Origin: Paracoccaceae bacterium
GTDB taxonomy: Bacteria > Pseudomonadota > Alphaproteobacteria > Rhodobacterales > Rhodobacteraceae
Direction: 5' to 3'
Assembly (NCBI GenBank): GCA_020441385.1
Contig: JAGRMG010000126.1
Coordinates: forward strand, 1 to 61,830
Length of the DNA: 61,830 nucleotides
Shown: in pieces, positions 52,557-61,830 of the stretch
Layout: every line of letters begins with the position of its first letter
Numbering within the stretch: the first letter of the stretch is position 1
The notes under the pieces: generated by a model
Databases searched by the model: none
Told to the model about the DNA's origin: nothing
Seen by the model: the letters and a program-made list of their open reading frames with translations, nothing else
Program-made: the position numbers and the translations under genes

Positions 52557-52997
52557 ATGACAAAAAAACCACTCATCAGCGCCCTGACCGCCACGGCCCT
52601 GCTGGCCGCCGGTCTCGCCTTCGCCCAGTCCGCCGCGTCTCCGGTCGAATCGCTGCGCGGCGCACAGGTCGATGAACAGGTGGCGGTCGAGGACGTCTTC
52701 CACCAGGACGAGAAACGGTTCGCCCGCAGCTATCGCCAACAGCCGCCCCTGGTGCCGCATTCGATCGACCAGTACCAGATCGACCTCAAGGCCAACCGCT
52801 GCCTGTCCTGCCATGACTGGACCAACGCGGGCGAACGCAACGCGCCGACACTGTCGATGACCCACTACATGGACCGCAACGGCGCCCAGCTCGACCATGT
52901 CGCCGGCACGCGCTGGTTCTGCAACCAGTGCCATGTGCCGCAGGCCGACGCCCCGGCGCTGGTCGAGAACACGTTCGAGTCGTCGGGCAAGAACTGA
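52557..52997 (+). CDS. napB: Diheme cytochrome c subunit NapB
   Basis: A 146-residue periplasmic protein. The signal peptide is residues 1-24 (LLAAGLAFAQ). Two heme motifs are C82/C85/H86 (RCLSCH) and C122/C125/H126 (FCNQCH). Family features include PPLVPHSIDQYQI and MTHYMDRNG. It passes electrons from NapC to NapA. Confidence 0.95.
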   Translation: MTKKPLISALTATALLAAGLAFAQSAASPVESLRGAQVDEQVAVEDVFHQDEKRFARSYRQQPPLVPHSIDQYQIDLKANRCLSCHDWTNAGERNAPTLSMTHYMDRNGAQLDHVAGTRWFCNQCHVPQADAPALVENTFESSGKN

Positions 52998-53029
52998 AAC
53001 CCCAGCGACAGACCGCAAGGATCGAAACC

Positions 53030-53671
53030 ATGACAGAGAACAACACAAAGGGCGAACGCCCGGGATTCTTCCGCCGCGTCTGGAATTTCTTCACCAGGCC
53101 GGCGGTGGCGATTGCGGCCGGAACATTGCTGCTTGCGGGCGTCGTCCTCGGCGTCCTGTTCTGGGGCGGCTTCAACTGGGCGATGGAGATGACCAACAAC
53201 GAGGAATTCTGCATCAGCTGTCACGAGATGCGCGACAACGTCTATGCCGAATACGAGGGCACGGTTCACCAGAGCAATTCGTCGGGCGTGCGCGCCACCT
53301 GCCCGGATTGCCATGTGCCCAAGGAATGGGGGCCCAAGGTGGTGCGCAAGATCCAGGCCAGCTACGAGCTTTACGGCCATTTCATCACCGGGGTGATCGA
53401 CACGCCCGAGAAGTTCGACGCCCATCGTCTGGACATGGCCACCAGCGTGTGGACCGCGATGAAGAAGACCGACTCGCGCGAATGCCGCAACTGCCACGAC
53501 TTCGAGTTCATGGATTTCACGCTTCAGGAAAACCGGGCGGCGCAGAACCACCAGGCCGCGCTGGATCAGGGCAAGACCTGCATCGACTGCCACCAGGGCA
53601 TCGCGCACCGCCTGCCCGAGGACTATCTGAACGCCTACAAGGACGTCGCCGCCAGGGTGGAGGGGCGCTGA
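53030..53671 (+). CDS. napC: Membrane-anchored tetraheme cytochrome NapC
   Basis: A 213-residue NapC/NirT-family quinol dehydrogenase. One N-terminal helix spans about residues 24-46. Four heme motifs start at C61, C91, C152 and C184 (CISCH, CPDCH, CRNCH, CIDCH). It oxidises membrane quinol and reduces NapB. ATG 53030 is the first start consistent with the helix position. A strong terminator follows. Confidence 0.95.
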   Translation: MTENNTKGERPGFFRRVWNFFTRPAVAIAAGTLLLAGVVLGVLFWGGFNWAMEMTNNEEFCISCHEMRDNVYAEYEGTVHQSNSSGVRATCPDCHVPKEWGPKVVRKIQASYELYGHFITGVIDTPEKFDAHRLDMATSVWTAMKKTDSRECRNCHDFEFMDFTLQENRAAQNHQAALDQGKTCIDCHQGIAHRLPEDYLNAYKDVAARVEGR

Positions 53672-53704
53672 CCGACCTGCCGCGCCGGTTCGGCAGGGAC
53701 CGGG

Positions 53705-53734
53705 ACGGCCCGGGCCAGCGGCCCGGGCCGTTTT
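53705..53734 (+). terminator. Intrinsic terminator of the nap operon
   Basis: ACGGCCCGGGCC-AGC-GGCCCGGGCCGT forms a 12-bp GC-rich stem directly followed by TTTTCG, 33 bases after the napC stop. Confidence 0.85.
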
Positions 53735-53852
53735 CGTCGGGCCGGCACCGCTATTGCCCTGCGCGCCGATCCGTGATCTTGACCGGCCATGCCGGCATAC
53801 CGGCGGCATCGGGCGCAAACGCAAGGCGCGACAGGTAAGGGAGCGACCTGGA

Positions 53853-54194
53853 ATGATCGAACGTATCGGAACCGGCACACGCATGAGCCGCATCGTGAAA
53901 CACAACGGCGTCGCCTATCTGTGCGGCCAGGTCGGGGATGGCACGACCGTGGCCGAACAGACCCGCGACGGCCTGGCGCGCGTCGATGCGTTGCTGGATC
54001 AGGCCGGATCGTCGCGCGAAGGCATGTTGCAGGCGGTCATCTGGCTGGCCGACATGGCCGATTTCGACGCCATGAACGCGGTCTGGGACGCCTGGGTGCC
54101 CCAGGGCCATGCGCCGGCCCGCGCCTGCGGCGAGGCGAAGCTGGCCAGCCCCGATCTGAAGTTTGAGATCATCGTCACCGCGGCCTGCGACTGA
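53853..54194 (+). CDS. RidA/YjgF-family protein
   Basis: A 113-residue protein. Features of the reactive-enamine deaminase family are visible: [26 protein letters not shown] and the closing [25 protein letters not shown], including the arginine that binds carboxylates (PARAC). ATG 53853 follows AGGGAGCGACCTGGA. It converges with the hyuB gene, sharing 20 bases at their 3' ends. It may detoxify imines formed in nearby amidohydrolysis, which is inference. Confidence 0.87.
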   Translation: MIERIGTGTRMSRIVKHNGVAYLCGQVGDGTTVAEQTRDGLARVDALLDQAGSSREGMLQAVIWLADMADFDAMNAVWDAWVPQGHAPARACGEAKLASPDLKFEIIVTAACD

Positions 54195-55956
54195 CCGTCG
54201 CCGCACCGGCGCCCGCTCGGCCGCCGCGCAGCGCCTGCGTGCCTTCGGCGTCGATCCGGGGCGGGGCGCCATCGACCACGACCCCGAACAGCTGTGCCGC
54301 CTGCTGCACGCTGTAGCGTTCCAGCCGCACGTCTTCCAGCACCGCCTCGGGCGGGCGGGTGAACGGATCGCCAAAGCCGCCGCCGCCCGGGGTGCGCACG
54401 CGCACCCGGTCGCCCGGGTTCAGCGCGATGTCCTGTTCCTTGGACAGATGTTGCGGCGTATGGGCCACGCCCGAGCGCCAGACCGTGACCGCGTTGCAGG
54501 CGCCGTCCCGCCCGCCCAGCGCGCCCTGCGGCCCGAACCGGCCGTGATCCATCACGAAACTTGCCCGTGCCGTGCCGCGCCTGAGTTCCACCTCGTAATC
54601 CAGCCCGAAGCCGCCGCGGTGGTGCCCGGCCCCGCCCGAGCCCTCATGCAGGGCATAGCGGCGGTAGAGCACCGGAAACGCCTGTTCCATGATCTCCACC
54701 GGCGGCGCCTTCGAGATGCCGATGGTGGAACAGCCGTTGGACAGCCCGTCGTGATCGCCGTTGCCGCCATAGCCGCCCCCCGAGATCTGGTACATGACAT
54801 AGTCGCGCCCGCGCGCCGGGTCGTGACCGCCCAGCGCGAAATTGCCGCTGGTGCCCGCCGGCGCCGCCGTGACGCGGCCGGGCAGGGGGGCGACCAGCGC
54901 GGCAAAGACCGCCTCGGCGATGCGCTGGCTGACTTCGGCGGCGCAGCCCGACACCGGGCGGGGATATTGCGCGTCAAGGAAGGTGCCCTCGATGCCGGTC
55001 ACGCGCAGCGGCGCGAAGGCGCCCGCCGACATCGGCACTTCGGGAAAGATGTGGCGCATGGCCAGGTAGACCGAACTCAGCGTCGTTGCGCGCACCGAAT
55101 TCATCGGCCCGGCGCAGGGCGGGCTTGAGCCTGCGAAATCGAACACCAGCCCGTCGCCCTTTCGCGTCACGCGCAGCCGGATGGTCAGCGGTTCGTCGAT
55201 CACGCCGTCGCTGTCGATCCGGGCGACGGCGTCATAGCTGCCAGCCGGTATTTCGGCGATGAAGGCGCGCATCTGCACGGCGGCGCGCTCGTGCAGTTCG
55301 GCGATGGCGCCGGCCACCGTTTCGTCGCCATAGCGGTCCAGCAGATCGTTCAGCCGGCGTTCGCCCACCAGCAGCGCGGCGGCCTGCGCCTTGACATCGC
55401 CGATGCGCTGTTCGGCAACCCGGATGTTGGATGCGATGATCGCCATGATCTCCTTGTCAAGCTTGCCCTGCTTGAACAGGCGGACGGGGGGCAGGCGCAG
55501 CCCCTCCTGTTCCACCGCCGTCGCCGAGGCCGAGAATCCGCCCGGCACGGCACCGCCGGTATCGGGCCAGTGGCCGGTATTGGACAGCCAGCAGAAGATC
55601 CTGCCCTTGCGGTAGAAGGGCCGCGCAAAGCGCACATCCATCAGATGCGTGCCCCCGAGATAGGGGTCGTTGACGATGTAGATGTCGTCGGGCCGGGGCG
55701 CGGCGGCGCGGCCCTCGGCGATCATCGCGATCAGGGTGGCGGTCGAATACTGCATGGTGCCGACAAAGACCGGCAGCCCGCCCGAACCCTGCGCGATCAG
55801 CGATCCGTCGGCGGCCGAATAGATGCCGTCGGAGCGGTCGTTGGCCTCGGCGATCACCGGCGAGAACGCGGCGCGCGAAAAGCTGAGGTCCATCTCGTCG
55901 CAGACCTGTTGCAGGCCGGCCTGGATGACCGTCAGGGTGATGGGGTCAAGCGTCAT
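54175..55956 (-). CDS. hyuB: Hydantoinase B / oxoprolinase-family subunit
   Basis: A 593-residue HyuB-family protein starting [20 protein letters not shown]. Motifs include [15 protein letters not shown], the [18 protein letters not shown] segment and the glycine-rich end [14 protein letters not shown]. With HyuA it forms an ATP-dependent cyclic-amide hydrolase or carboxylase acting on hydantoins, 5-oxoproline, acetone-like or N-methylhydantoin substrates. It follows hyuA after 66 bases. The last 20 bases overlap ridA on the opposite strand. Confidence 0.9.
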   Translation of the reverse strand: MTLDPITLTVIQAGLQQVCDEMDLSFSRAAFSPVIAEANDRSDGIYSAADGSLIAQGSGGLPVFVGTMQYSTATLIAMIAEGRAAAPRPDDIYIVNDPYLGGTHLMDVRFARPFYRKGRIFCWLSNTGHWPDTGGAVPGGFSASATAVEQEGLRLPPVRLFKQGKLDKEIMAIIASNIRVAEQRIGDVKAQAAALLVGERRLNDLLDRYGDETVAGAIAELHERAAVQMRAFIAEIPAGSYDAVARIDSDGVIDEPLTIRLRVTRKGDGLVFDFAGSSPPCAGPMNSVRATTLSSVYLAMRHIFPEVPMSAGAFAPLRVTGIEGTFLDAQYPRPVSGCAAEVSQRIAEAVFAALVAPLPGRVTAAPAGTSGNFALGGHDPARGRDYVMYQISGGGYGGNGDHDGLSNGCSTIGISKAPPVEIMEQAFPVLYRRYALHEGSGGAGHHRGGFGLDYEVELRRGTARASFVMDHGRFGPQGALGGRDGACNAVTVWRSGVAHTPQHLSKEQDIALNPGDRVRVRTPGGGGFGDPFTRPPEAVLEDVRLERYSVQQAAQLFGVVVDGAPPRIDAEGTQALRGGRAGAGAATVSRRPR

Positions 55957-56022
55957 GGGCGGGCTCCGGGCATCGCCGTGGCGGGCGGGGCGGGCGCGTC
56001 CGCCGTGGTTCGTGCAATGCGG

Positions 56023-58080
56023 TCATCCTCCGCCCCCGATCTCGATCACGATATTGCCGTCGCCGTCGCCACGCGCCCGGTCGCCCGGTTCGATCAGCAC
56101 CGTGGAGTCCATCTGCTCGATCACCGCCGGTCCGGCCAGCGTGAAGCGGCCCGGCAGGTGGTCGCGCCAGTAGATCGGCGTGTCGTGCCAGCACCCGCCC
56201 AGATGCACCGGGCGGCGGGTGCGCATCGCCTCGGACATGCCGGCCCTGCGCCCGCCCGGGTCGATCAGCGCCGAAAGGTCGAGTTCGGCGCGCGTCCCGA
56301 TCACCGAACAGTTGGCGTTGACCAGGTTGGCGCGGATATCGCGCAGTTCGACGCGGAAGCGGTCGAAATAGGCCGTCTCGAACAGATGCCGCAGGGTTTC
56401 GCGATCCACGTCCGGCCGATCGAGCGGCACCCGCAGCAGATGGGTCTGGCCCACGAACTGCATGTCGACGCTGTAAAGGCGGCGCAGCCCGCGGATCGCG
56501 ATGTTCTCTTTCGCGATCAGTGCCTCGCCCTCGCCCGCCTGGCTGGCAAAGACCCGATGCAGCCGCGACTCGTCCAGCATGTCCAGCGGCGTGCCGATGG
56601 TGGTGACGAAGTCGTGCCGCAGATCGGCCACCACGCAGCCCAGCGCGTTGGTGATGCCCGGCCGGGCCGGCACCAGAACCCGAGGGATGCCCAGTTCGCG
56701 CGCCAGCGCGCAGGCATGCAGCGGCCCGGCGCCGCCGAAGGCGAATAGCGCGAAATCGCGCGGATCGGCGCCCAGCGAGATCGAGACCATGCGGATGGCG
56801 CCGGCCATCTTCAGGTTGGCAACCCGGATCACCGCCGCCGCGGCGCCCACCGCGTCAAGCCCGAGCGGCGCGCCGAGGTCGCGGGCGAAGATCGCCTGCA
56901 CGTCGCCGGGCGTCACGCTGCCCCGGCGGCCCGATTGCCGCGCATCCAGCCGCCCGAGAATCACGTTGGCATCCGAAATGGTCGGCTGCGTGCCACCCAG
57001 CCCATAGCAGATCGGTCCCGGGTCGGCGCCCGCGCTTTCGGGGCCGACCTCGAGCAGCCCCGCCGGGTTGACCCGCGCGATGGATCCGCCGCCGGCGCCG
57101 ATGGTGCGCACATCGACCATCGGCACATGGATCGGCATGGCGTATTCGATCTCGACCTCGTTGCTGACGGTGGGCTCGGCACCGCGGATCAGCGCCACGT
57201 CGCTCGAGGTGCCGCCCATGTCGTAGGTAATCAGGTTCCCGATGCCCGCCCGCCGCCCGGTATAGGCCGCCGCCATCACCCCCGAGGCGGGGCCGGACAT
57301 CACCGTCTTGGCCGCCTCGAGCGCGACGCGCGAGGACGACACCATGCCGCCATTGCCATTCATCACCAGCAGTTCGCCTGCGTATCCGCCCTTGCGCAGT
57401 TCCTCGACCAGCCGGCGGATGTAGCGGTCAAGCAGCGGCTGCACGGCGGCGTTGGCCGCAGCCGTCACGCCGCGTTCGAATTCGCGGCTTTCCGACAGCA
57501 GCGCATGGCCCATGGTGATGTGTTCGTTCGGCCAGATGTCGCGCAGGATCGCGGCGGCGCGCAATTCATGGGCCGGGTTGGCATAGGCGTGCAGGAAATG
57601 CACGACAACCGCCTCGCAGCCCCGTGCGACGAGGTGCTGCCCGGCCACGCGCACGGCGTCTTCGTCCAGCGCCGTGACGACGACGCCGTCGCAGTCCATG
57701 CGTTCGGGCACCTCCAGGCGCAGATCGCGCGGGATCAGCGGCTTGAAAACGCCCGTCATGCCATAGGGCCGTGGCCGGGTGCGGCGGCCCAGTTCCAGCA
57801 CGTCGCGAAACCCCGCCGTGGTGATCAGCCCGGTTTTCGCCAGCTTGCGTTCGAGCACCGCGTTGGTTGTCGTGGTGGTGCCGTGCACGATCAGATCCAG
57901 CGCGGCAAGATCGCTTTCCGCCGCCTTCAGCGCGTGCAGAACGCCGAAGGCCTGGTTCTCCGGCGTGCTGGGCACCTTGGCCAGGCGCACCCGGCCGGTT
58001 GTCTGATCCAGTTCCACAAGATCGGTGAAGGTGCCGCCGACATCGACGCCGACCACGGCGCCGGGCCGTTCCTTTGCCAT
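56023..58080 (-). CDS. hyuA: Hydantoinase A / oxoprolinase-family subunit
   Basis: A 685-residue ATP-binding subunit. The actin-like phosphate-1 motif VVGVDVGGTFTDLVEL begins near residue 9. GGTSSDVALI and GGGSIARV further define the family. ATG 58080 (MAKERPGAVV) follows GGGGGCGAGA; an alternative start 45 bases upstream is possible. It is the first gene of the hyuAB operon, divergent from the membrane-protein gene at 58210. The natural substrate cannot be read from sequence. Confidence 0.9.
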   Translation of the reverse strand: MAKERPGAVVGVDVGGTFTDLVELDQTTGRVRLAKVPSTPENQAFGVLHALKAAESDLAALDLIVHGTTTTTNAVLERKLAKTGLITTAGFRDVLELGRRTRPRPYGMTGVFKPLIPRDLRLEVPERMDCDGVVVTALDEDAVRVAGQHLVARGCEAVVVHFLHAYANPAHELRAAAILRDIWPNEHITMGHALLSESREFERGVTAAANAAVQPLLDRYIRRLVEELRKGGYAGELLVMNGNGGMVSSSRVALEAAKTVMSGPASGVMAAAYTGRRAGIGNLITYDMGGTSSDVALIRGAEPTVSNEVEIEYAMPIHVPMVDVRTIGAGGGSIARVNPAGLLEVGPESAGADPGPICYGLGGTQPTISDANVILGRLDARQSGRRGSVTPGDVQAIFARDLGAPLGLDAVGAAAAVIRVANLKMAGAIRMVSISLGADPRDFALFAFGGAGPLHACALARELGIPRVLVPARPGITNALGCVVADLRHDFVTTIGTPLDMLDESRLHRVFASQAGEGEALIAKENIAIRGLRRLYSVDMQFVGQTHLLRVPLDRPDVDRETLRHLFETAYFDRFRVELRDIRANLVNANCSVIGTRAELDLSALIDPGGRRAGMSEAMRTRRPVHLGGCWHDTPIYWRDHLPGRFTLAGPAVIEQMDSTVLIEPGDRARGDGDGNIVIEIGGGG

Positions 58081-58209
58081 TCTCGCCCCCGGAAAATTCG
58101 TTGGCATGCAAAAGAGTTCCCCCAACCCGCCCGCCTTGTCAACGCGCGCGGCGGGGATGCCGGGCGATTGCGCTTTTCACGGCGCGAGCGCGCCCTATTA
58201 TCCGGCGCC

Positions 58210-59631
58210 ATGGTTGCCGAGGCTTCAGGGCGCGCGCCACGATCGGCGCGATGGGTTCTGCCGGCGCTCGCATGGGCGCTGGCCGGCCTGCCCGCACCCG
58301 CCCGGGCGCATGCGTCCGATCAGGGGCTGGTCCTGCTGCTGCCCACCGATGTCTACATCGCCGCCGGATCGCTGGTCGTGGCGCTGACGGTGCTGCTGCT
58401 GACGATACTGCCCGACGATGCGGTGAGGCGCCTGTTCCGCCCCGCCCGGCTGTGGCGGCAGGGGCCGCCGCGTGCATGGCATGCGACCAGCATGGCATCC
58501 TGCGCGCTGTTGCTGGCGCTGATCTGGGCCGGACTCGCCGGGCCGCACGATCCGCTCAGGAACCCGCTGCCGCTGTTCGTCTGGACGGTGTTCTGGGTCG
58601 GATTCGTGTCGATCCAGGGGCTGTTCGGCAACCTCTGGGTCTGGGTCAACCCCTGGTCGGGGCCGGCGGCGGCGCTGCGCCGGTTCGGTCTGCGCCCGGT
58701 GCTGCGCCTGCCTCCGCGTCTGGGTCACGCTTTGGCCGTCCTGCTGTTTCTGGGCTTTGCCGCCTTCCTGCTGGCCGACCCTGCGCCCGCCGACCCGACC
58801 CGGCTGGCGCGCATCGTGGGCCTCTACTGGGCAGCGACGCTGCTGGCGGTGCTGGTGTTCGGGCCGCGCTGGCTGCGCCGGGCCGAGTGTTTCACCGTGC
58901 TTCTGTCGAGCTATGCGCGCATCGGCGTGTTCGGGCGGCGCGGCGGGCGGCTGCGGGCCGGGTTGCCGGGCTGGAAACTGCTGGCCGGGCGCGCGCCGCC
59001 CGCGGGTCTGGCGCTGTTCATGATCGCGATGCTGGCAACGGGCAGTTTCGACGGGCTGAACGAAACCTTCTGGTGGCTGGGCGTGCTGGGCATCAATCCG
59101 CTGGAGTTTCCCGGCCGCTCGGCGGTGACGGTCCAGAACCTCACCGGCCTTCTGCTGGCCAATGCGGCCCTTCTGGCGGTGTTTTCGCTGACGGTCTGGC
59201 TGGGGCTGAAACTGGCCCGCTCCGACATGGCGCCCCGGCTTGCGCTGCGCCTGTTCGCGCCGACGCTTCTGCCGATCGCGCTGGGCTATCATGTCGCCCA
59301 TTACCTGACGGCGATCCTGGTCGACGGGCAATATGCGCTGGTTGCGCTGTCCGATCCGCTGGGGCGGGGTCACGACCTCTTGGGGCTGGGCGAATTCTAT
59401 GTCACCACCGGGTTCTTCAACACGCCCGCCAGCGTTCGCGCGATCTGGTTGTCCCAGGCCGGCGCGGTGGTGGCGGGGCATGTGGTTTCGGTGATGCTGG
59501 CGCATGGCAACGCGGTGCGCGCGTTCGGATCGGGGCGGCGCGCCGCGCTCAGCCAGGCGCCACTGGTGCTGTTCATGGTGGCCTACACGGTGTTCGGCCT
59601 TTGGCTGTTGGCGTCGCCGCGCGGCCTGTGA
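58210..59631 (+). CDS. Multi-pass membrane protein of unknown function
   Basis: A 473-residue protein with a signal-like N-terminus (residues 12-35) and about 11 further hydrophobic helices. Tryptophan-rich segments such as VWTVFWVGFVSIQGLFGNLW and YHVAHYLTAILVDG stand out. I have a vague memory of similar proteins being annotated as fenitrothion hydrolase, but no catalytic motif can be named here. It lies between divergent hyuAB and a downstream solute-binding protein gene on its own strand (106-base gap). A transport or membrane-enzyme role linked to those genes is possible. Confidence 0.75.
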   Translation: MVAEASGRAPRSARWVLPALAWALAGLPAPARAHASDQGLVLLLPTDVYIAAGSLVVALTVLLLTILPDDAVRRLFRPARLWRQGPPRAWHATSMASCALLLALIWAGLAGPHDPLRNPLPLFVWTVFWVGFVSIQGLFGNLWVWVNPWSGPAAALRRFGLRPVLRLPPRLGHALAVLLFLGFAAFLLADPAPADPTRLARIVGLYWAATLLAVLVFGPRWLRRAECFTVLLSSYARIGVFGRRGGRLRAGLPGWKLLAGRAPPAGLALFMIAMLATGSFDGLNETFWWLGVLGINPLEFPGRSAVTVQNLTGLLLANAALLAVFSLTVWLGLKLARSDMAPRLALRLFAPTLLPIALGYHVAHYLTAILVDGQYALVALSDPLGRGHDLLGLGEFYVTTGFFNTPASVRAIWLSQAGAVVAGHVVSVMLAHGNAVRAFGSGRRAALSQAPLVLFMVAYTVFGLWLLASPRGL

Positions 59632-59737
59632 GCGGGCGCCAAGAAACTGGACAAGACGCGGGATCGTTTGCACAGTAACGACGATGAAGGCCGGCCGGCG
59701 GCCCGTTCACCGCCTATCCAGCATGGGGGAATTTCCG

Positions 59738-61039
59738 ATGACCAAGACCACCAGGACCACCGCCACCACCCGCCGTGGCGCGCTCAAGACGCTTGGCCTT
59801 GCCGGGGCCGGAGCGGCGGCGGCGGGCAGTCTGCCGCTCTGGGCGCGCTATGCGCAGGCCCAGTCTTCCGAACCGATCCGCATCGGCTTTCAGGTGCATC
59901 GCACCGGCATCGGCGCCGCCTATGGCCGCTGGTACGACCGCACCACCATGGCCGCGGCCAAGGCCATCAACGACGCCGGCGGCATCAACGGCCGCATGGT
60001 CGAGATCGTCGCCGAGGATGACGGCACCGACCCCAAGCGCGGCGCCGAGGTGGTCGAGAAATTCGCCACCCAGCACAAGTGCGACATAGGCTTCGGCACG
60101 CTGTTTTCCCATGTGGTCATGGGCTCGGCCCCGCGTGCGGGCGAATTGAAGCTGCCCTATTTCGTGGTCTCCGAGGGCCATCACGTCGCCAGCGGCGCGC
60201 TGAACCGCTGGACCCTGCAACCGGGCATTACCGATGTCAAAAGCCAGGTCCTGTCGATGGCGCCCTGGGTGTTGCAGAACCTGGGCAAGAAGGTGACGAT
60301 GGTGTTTCCCGACTACGCCTTCGGCCACGATCACCGCGACTATTTCACCCAGGCCGTCCAGGCCAATGGCGGCGAGGTCATCGCGCAGGTGGCGATCCCA
60401 CCGACCGAAACCACCTTCACCCGGTACTTTCCCAAGATCCCGCGCGAGACCGAGGTGCTCTATCACGTCATGGTCGGCCCGGCGGTTCTGACCTTCGTCA
60501 AGGAACTGGGCGAATTCTTCGGCCCAGACCGGCCCGAGATGTTCGGCTTCATCGACAGTCTGGAAGCGGTGGACATCTCCAGCCCCGGGCTGGAATTCCT
60601 TGACGGGACGTATTTCTGGGAAGGCATGCCGCGCTATGCCCAGGCCGATCAGAGCCCCTTCGACAAGGACTACCGCGCCGCCGTGGGCGTCGATGCCAAT
60701 GGCGCCAGCGTCAGCGACCCCAAGGACATCTCGACCTATGCCCACATGTTCGGCTGCTGGGAAACGCTCTATGTCGTCAAGGCCGGGATGGAGGCCGCCG
60801 GATATCGCGGCCCCGACGACCGCGCGGCACTGGTCGAGGCGGTCGAGGCGATGACCGACATGGCCGCGTCGGACGAACACCCCCAGGGCGCCAAGCTGTT
60901 CAACGGCAAGACGCATCAGGTGTTCGGGCACCAGTACATAAGCCAGGTCCGGGACGGCAAACTGATCGTTCAACACACCACGTCGATCGAGGACACGCTT
61001 TACCCCGACGAGGTGGACTACACCAAGCAGAGCTTCTGA
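59738..61039 (+). CDS. Periplasmic branched-chain amino acid/amide-type binding protein
   Basis: A 433-residue receptor of the type I ABC solute-binding class. The signal peptide has a twin-arginine-like TTRRGALKTLGLAGAG and ends near ARYAQAQ. The mature part starts EPIRIGFQVHRTGIGAAYGR and has the family segment AKAINDAGGINGRMVEIVAEDDGTDP. ATG 59738 follows GGGGGA at seven bases. No ABC permease or ATPase gene follows; the next gene faces the other way, so the receptor is separated from its transporter or works alone. The ligand is probably an amide or amino acid. Confidence 0.87.
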   Translation: MTKTTRTTATTRRGALKTLGLAGAGAAAAGSLPLWARYAQAQSSEPIRIGFQVHRTGIGAAYGRWYDRTTMAAAKAINDAGGINGRMVEIVAEDDGTDPKRGAEVVEKFATQHKCDIGFGTLFSHVVMGSAPRAGELKLPYFVVSEGHHVASGALNRWTLQPGITDVKSQVLSMAPWVLQNLGKKVTMVFPDYAFGHDHRDYFTQAVQANGGEVIAQVAIPPTETTFTRYFPKIPRETEVLYHVMVGPAVLTFVKELGEFFGPDRPEMFGFIDSLEAVDISSPGLEFLDGTYFWEGMPRYAQADQSPFDKDYRAAVGVDANGASVSDPKDISTYAHMFGCWETLYVVKAGMEAAGYRGPDDRAALVEAVEAMTDMAASDEHPQGAKLFNGKTHQVFGHQYISQVRDGKLIVQHTTSIEDTLYPDEVDYTKQSF

Positions 61040-61057
61040 GCGTGCCGGCGCGGGACA

Positions 61058-61091
61058 GTGGCGGGACCGGGCCGCGCCCCCGTCCCGCCAC
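61058..61091. terminator. Terminator-like hairpin after the binding-protein gene
   Basis: GTGGCGGGAC and GTCCCGCCAC form a perfect 10-bp stem with a 14-base loop, 18 bases after the stop and followed by CGGTTTCG. It is placed between converging genes and could serve both. Confidence 0.55.
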
Positions 61092-61187
61092 CGGTTTCGC
61101 CGCAAGGGGCGATCATGACCGACGGGCGGGGCAAGATCCCGCTCGGCCCGCGCGCCGCGCCGGACTGACGCTGCCGAGCGGGCGGCA

Positions 61188-61830
61188 TCATTGCCGGGCC
61201 AGCGCGGCGCAATCGACCAGCGAGGCCGCCGGAAAGGTGAGACCGGCGAGAACCGCGCGCTGGCCGCACAGCGTCATCTTGCATCCATGGCCGGGATCGC
61301 CGAACCGGATGGCCTGATCCGCCGTGACCGTGATTTCCAGGCGGCAGGGCCGCCCGTACAGGGTCTGCTCCCAAAGCCAGCCGCCGGCCACGCTTCGGGC
61401 CCGGCCTTGGGCGCTGCAACTGTGCCCGCCACCCTGAACGCTTTCCAGCGCGAACGCGGCACTCCCATCGGCGGCAGGCCGCAGCCGTAGTTCGCTGTTC
61501 CCGGTATCATAGCAGAACTCGCCCGATCCGGCCGGCACTGGCGCCGCGGCCTGGCGCGCCGTGCAGGGAATGCGCGACAGCCGGTATCCCGGCCCGGCGA
61601 TGTCGTCGATGCGCATGAAACCGTCCTCGGCCACGAAGTCGTAGGTGATCTGCGCGGGCTGGCCGAAACTGGTGAAAGTCGCGGTCACCGACTGGTGCCC
61701 GGCGCCGCCCGCGTGGCTGAGGACGAGGGTGCGCGCGATTTCGCCCGCGTCGAAATCGTTGCCGGGGATGTCGGGCGCGAAATCGAGACAGGCGGTGGCA
61801 AGATTGCCGCCGTGGCTGTCATCGGCGCCA
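61188..61830 (-). CDS. Unknown, probably exported protein; 5' end beyond window
   Basis: The frame is open from the window end to the stop at 61188, so at least 213 C-terminal residues are visible, ending AASLVDCAALARQ. I do not recognise the family. It has several cysteines (for example in IPCTARQ, EFCYDTGN, HSCSAQG, RPCRLEITV, HGCKMTLCG and VDCAAL), consistent with disulfides and an exported location. Repeated beta-strand-like patterns are present. The upstream part reads LATACLDFAPDIPGNDFDAG, continuing past the edge. The GTG at 61688 is internal. Confidence 0.65.
   Translation of the reverse strand, partial: GADDSHGGNLATACLDFAPDIPGNDFDAGEIARTLVLSHAGGAGHQSVTATFTSFGQPAQITYDFVAEDGFMRIDDIAGPGYRLSRIPCTARQAAAPVPAGSGEFCYDTGNSELRLRPAADGSAAFALESVQGGGHSCSAQGRARSVAGGWLWEQTLYGRPCRLEITVTADQAIRFGDPGHGCKMTLCGQRAVLAGLTFPAASLVDCAALARQ

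Noticed and set aside
58196-58201. TATTAT as a -10 for the membrane-protein gene
   Set aside because: It lies nine bases before the ATG with no -35 at a proper distance, so it would give a nearly leaderless transcript; support is too weak.
1-61830. CRISPR arrays, tRNA or rRNA genes, insertion sequences, prophage
   Set aside because: No regularly spaced repeats, no tRNA T-arm signatures in the intergenic gaps, and no transposase, integrase or phage-like proteins among the coding frames.

Overview
The window is a high-GC chromosomal segment with dense, tightly packed operons. It most resembles an alphaproteobacterium of the Rhodobacterales type. The evidence is inferential: the block aroA-cmk-rpsA-ihfB-lapA-trpF-small ORF-trpB, the TRAP transporter, and the general protein style. 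No rRNA, tRNA, CRISPR array or insertion sequence was seen. All assignments rest on reading motifs by eye; no database search was run.

Layout. (1) 1-2257, minus strand: an overlapping operon of a TauD-like dioxygenase, two small unknown proteins and cysG (siroheme synthase, cut by the window edge). (2) 2512-14575, plus strand: a complete oxidative dissimilatory sulfite reductase cluster, dsrABEFHCMKLJOPN. (3) 14645-16741: tusA and dsrE2 facing away from a YeeE/YedE-type sulfur importer. (4) 16802-22625: an Mrp/ApbC iron-sulfur carrier divergent from a two-subunit NAD-dependent formate dehydrogenase. (5) 22851-27652: a TRAP transporter with a cyclase-type hydrolase and a fumarylacetoacetase-family enzyme. 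(6) 27811-46333: mostly housekeeping genes (trmB, aroA, cmk, rpsA, ihfB, lapA, trpF, trpB, pth, rplY, lldD, trpA, ychF) with a few accessory ones. (7) 46357-53671: a Crp/Fnr regulator and a periplasmic nitrate reductase operon napFDAGHBC. (8) 53853-61830: RidA, hydantoinase-type HyuA/HyuB, an unknown membrane protein, a solute-binding protein and a partial secreted protein.

How the genes fit together. DsrEFH, DsrL and TusA/DsrE2 mark the sulfur-oxidising version of the pathway. Sulfane sulfur enters through TusA/DsrE2 and DsrEFH, is carried on DsrC, is oxidised to sulfite by siroheme-containing DsrAB, and electrons leave through DsrL and the DsrMKJOP membrane complex. cysG and dsrN supply and modify siroheme. 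Formate dehydrogenase would add NADH, and Nap offers nitrate as an electron acceptor or redox sink. The enzymes that supply sulfur (Sox, Sqr) or oxidise sulfite are not in the window.

The most notable unexplained signals are: an inverted repeat of the form ATT-N10-AAT at three separate sulfur/FDH promoter regions, similar to the site recalled for SqrR/BigR-type repressors; the dioxygenase/small-protein operon sharing the dsr promoter region; a DsrJ with no cysteine outside its three heme motifs; and three multi-palindrome intergenic elements that look related to each other.
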